7,944 nt of DNA from an uncultured Clostridia bacterium (GTDB taxonomy: Bacteria > Bacillota > Clostridia > Oscillospirales > CAG-272): positions 1 to 7,944 of the forward strand of contig CAMGCN010000035.1 of the NCBI GenBank assembly GCA_946040935.1. Direction: 5' to 3'. Shown in pieces: positions 6,759 through 7,944 of this stretch (position 1 is its first letter; each line of letters opens with the position of its first letter). The notes beneath the pieces were generated by a model. That model saw only the letters and a program-made list of their open reading frames with translations, was not told the DNA's origin and did no database searches. The position numbers and the translations under genes were made by a program.

Positions 6759-7694
6759 TTTTTTCTTTGGACGGCGTATTTTCGCACGGTGGGGTGCGTA
6801 AACGACAAGGGACGCTATGAAAACTATGCTTGATATCACGAAAATCACCGCTGCCCAAATTATCAGCGCATTTGCCGTGCGGCCGTGCGCGATGGCGAGC
6901 AGGTCACGCGAGAAAGAGTTTTCAAGCACCGTAGAATAAGCGCCGAACGCTTTGTATATATAAGCGGCGGGCAAAAGAGTCGCAACCGATGACAGAAAAG
7001 CGACCGAACCTATTATATAAAAACATCTTTTCCCGTGTTTTTGATTGATTTTATAAATAAGGAAAATGACGACAGCCGCGATAAGAAATGCGTCAACAAA
7101 GCAAAAAGCGCTTCCTTTTACAATGTTGTATATGTCGGCGAGAATGATTTTGCCCTCTGTTCTTTTCTCCAAAATATCCGAGACTGTGTTGAATGTGCGG
7201 CTGTATTTTTCATCCGGCAGAAACTTTACGGCTTCGGTAACGCAAGCTGTTATCTGTTTTTTTGTTTCCTTTGGGTTTTCTATGCCCGAAAGGTATGAAT
7301 CAAGGCTGTCTGTATCGTAAATTTCATTGAATGTCTCCTCCGGGCTGTTGAAAACCTTTTGACAGACATAAACCAGGTATTTTCCCGCGAAGACTTTATA
7401 TTCGTCGCTGTCAAGTGAAGAATATATCCCCTCGGCGGTAATTCCTTCGGGCAGATCGAGCTTTTCAAGCGCGCTTTTAATGTTTTCGTCCGCGCGCTCG
7501 TAGTAGTTGTGCTCTTCTACCATCGCGTTGTAATATGCAATATAATCTTTTGACGTGAAGTTCACCACTCCGTACATAAGCGTCGCGGCAAGTGCGACGG
7601 CATATATAATTCCGAGAAGAACAGTGCCTACGCATCCGAAAAAGCGCGCGTATATATGAAGGGCTCTTTTGTCAATTTTTTTTTGAATATCCAT
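6750..7694 (-). CDS. Four-helix membrane protein of unknown function
   Basis: 314 residues, not recognised as any named family. Hydrophobic helices lie at about 18-45, 194-214, 225-247 and 275-299. The positive-inside rule (KKIDKR before helix 1, KINQKHGKR between 2 and 3, HRAKIRRPKKK at the end) puts both termini in the cytoplasm. Residues 46-193 would then be an extracytoplasmic domain of about 150 residues, rich in acidic and tyrosine residues and with two cysteines (C111, C151) that could form a disulphide. No enzyme motif, ATP-binding site or lipoprotein signal is visible. The ATG overlaps the stop of the small upstream membrane protein by one base (TAATG), so the two are probably coupled and may act together. 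The Shine-Dalgarno is weak (AGGAT or GGATG within 15 bases). The gene ends at a tandem duplication and a strong terminator. Coding status is well supported by length, consistent topology and context; function is unknown. Confidence 0.82.
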   Translation of the reverse strand: MDIQKKIDKRALHIYARFFGCVGTVLLGIIYAVALAATLMYGVVNFTSKDYIAYYNAMVEEHNYYERADENIKSALEKLDLPEGITAEGIYSSLDSDEYKVFAGKYLVYVCQKVFNSPEETFNEIYDTDSLDSYLSGIENPKETKKQITACVTEAVKFLPDEKYSRTFNTVSDILEKRTEGKIILADIYNIVKGSAFCFVDAFLIAAVVIFLIYKINQKHGKRCFYIIGSVAFLSSVATLLPAAYIYKAFGAYSTVLENSFSRDLLAIAHGRTANALIIWAAVIFVISSIVFIASLVVYAPHRAKIRRPKKKGH

Positions 7695-7882
7695 TATTCA
7701 TCCGATCCTGAATTGTAAATTTGCGAGTAGATTTCGTCTTCCGTCTGTGTTATCTTTCCTTCAATATCGGCGCTGAAAATGTAAACCGCATATGCTGCGG
7801 CAATGAGAAGCATCGGCATTGTGAGGAGAAAAATCTGTTTTACCGTTTTTAGTCTTAATTTCTTTTTAATACTTTTTTCCAT
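7694..7882 (-). CDS. Small single-helix membrane protein, possibly 5'-incomplete
   Basis: 62 residues from the ATG at 7882: a strongly basic start (KSIKKKLRLKTVKQ), one hydrophobic helix (about 17-37), then an acidic tail of about 25 residues ending SGSDE. This suggests N-in topology with a short outside tail. It resembles no family I can name. No Shine-Dalgarno is visible in the 11 genomic bases before the ATG, and the frame stays open to the end of genomic sequence at 7893, so the true start may be further upstream and lost. Its stop overlaps the start of the four-helix protein by one base. The promoter is outside the window. Confidence 0.6.
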   Translation of the reverse strand: MEKSIKKKLRLKTVKQIFLLTMPMLLIAAAYAVYIFSADIEGKITQTEDEIYSQIYNSGSDE

Positions 7883-7893
7883 GGCAACAGTAT

Positions 7894-7944
7894 CTGTCTC
7901 TTATACACATCTGACGCTGCCGACGAAGGCTTGGGTGTAGGTCT
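7894..7944. other. Illumina Nextera adapter read-through (not genomic)
   Basis: Bases 7894-7912 are the Tn5 mosaic end CTGTCTCTTATACACATCT. Bases 7913-7926 are the Nextera read-1 adapter complement GACGCTGCCGACGA. Bases 7927-7934 (AGGCTTGG) sit where the i5 index belongs and differ at one base from the complement of index 508 (AGGCTTAG). Bases 7935-7944 (GTGTAGGTCT) match the P5-side sequence GTGTAGATCT with one mismatch. Both differences are A to G. Genomic sequence therefore ends at 7893. Confidence 0.98.

Noticed and set aside
7894..7912. A Tn5/IS50 end, suggesting a transposon insertion
   Set aside because: The mosaic end is a synthetic hybrid and is followed directly by Nextera adapter and an index position, so it is library sequence.

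Overview
The window looks like a piece of an anaerobic Firmicutes (Clostridia-type, probably gut) genome assembled from short reads. The evidence is the gene content (a PerR-type regulator with a reverse-rubrerythrin-like peroxidase and rubredoxin), the clostridial style of ribosome binding sites and terminators, and an intergenic repeat family (GTGTAAAGGGAG...GAGGGATTG) that I associate with gut Clostridia. No marker allows a genus call. The last 51 bases (7894-7944) are not genomic: they are Illumina Nextera adapter sequence.

Region 1 (1-1238, + strand) is a compact oxidative-stress operon: a promoter -10 box and possible PerR-box-like operator, a short Fur/PerR-family regulator (64-441), a rubrerythrin-family protein with its rubredoxin domain at the N-terminus (473-1018), and a 51-residue rubredoxin (1045-1200), closed by a strong terminator (1207-1238). 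The rubredoxin would carry electrons to the di-iron protein, which reduces H2O2 and O2, and the regulator would derepress the set under peroxide stress. The rubredoxin is unusual in having CxC instead of CxxC as its first iron-binding motif.

Region 2 (1239-1640) has no credible gene. It holds a cluster of copies, some decayed, of a small hairpin-bearing repeat in both orientations.

Region 3 (1640-6540, - strand) is the nucleotide excision repair pair uvrB-uvrA. The genes overlap by one base (TAATG), with a promoter in front of uvrB and a terminator just after uvrA. The uvrB start is problematic: the only standard start codon (6521) has no Shine-Dalgarno and lies at the predicted -10 box, while a perfect GGAGG sits 8 bases before an ACG codon exactly where family members usually begin.

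Region 4 (6681-7893, - strand) is the end of another operon: a small one-helix membrane protein (7694-7882, possibly 5'-incomplete) overlapping by one base a four-helix membrane protein of unknown function (6750-7694), then a terminator. An 18/21-identical tandem duplication spans the end of the latter gene.

I do not see a previously undescribed multi-gene system. The most useful observations are the uvrB start anomaly, the CxC rubredoxin, the repeat cluster, the unknown membrane-protein pair and the adapter artefact.
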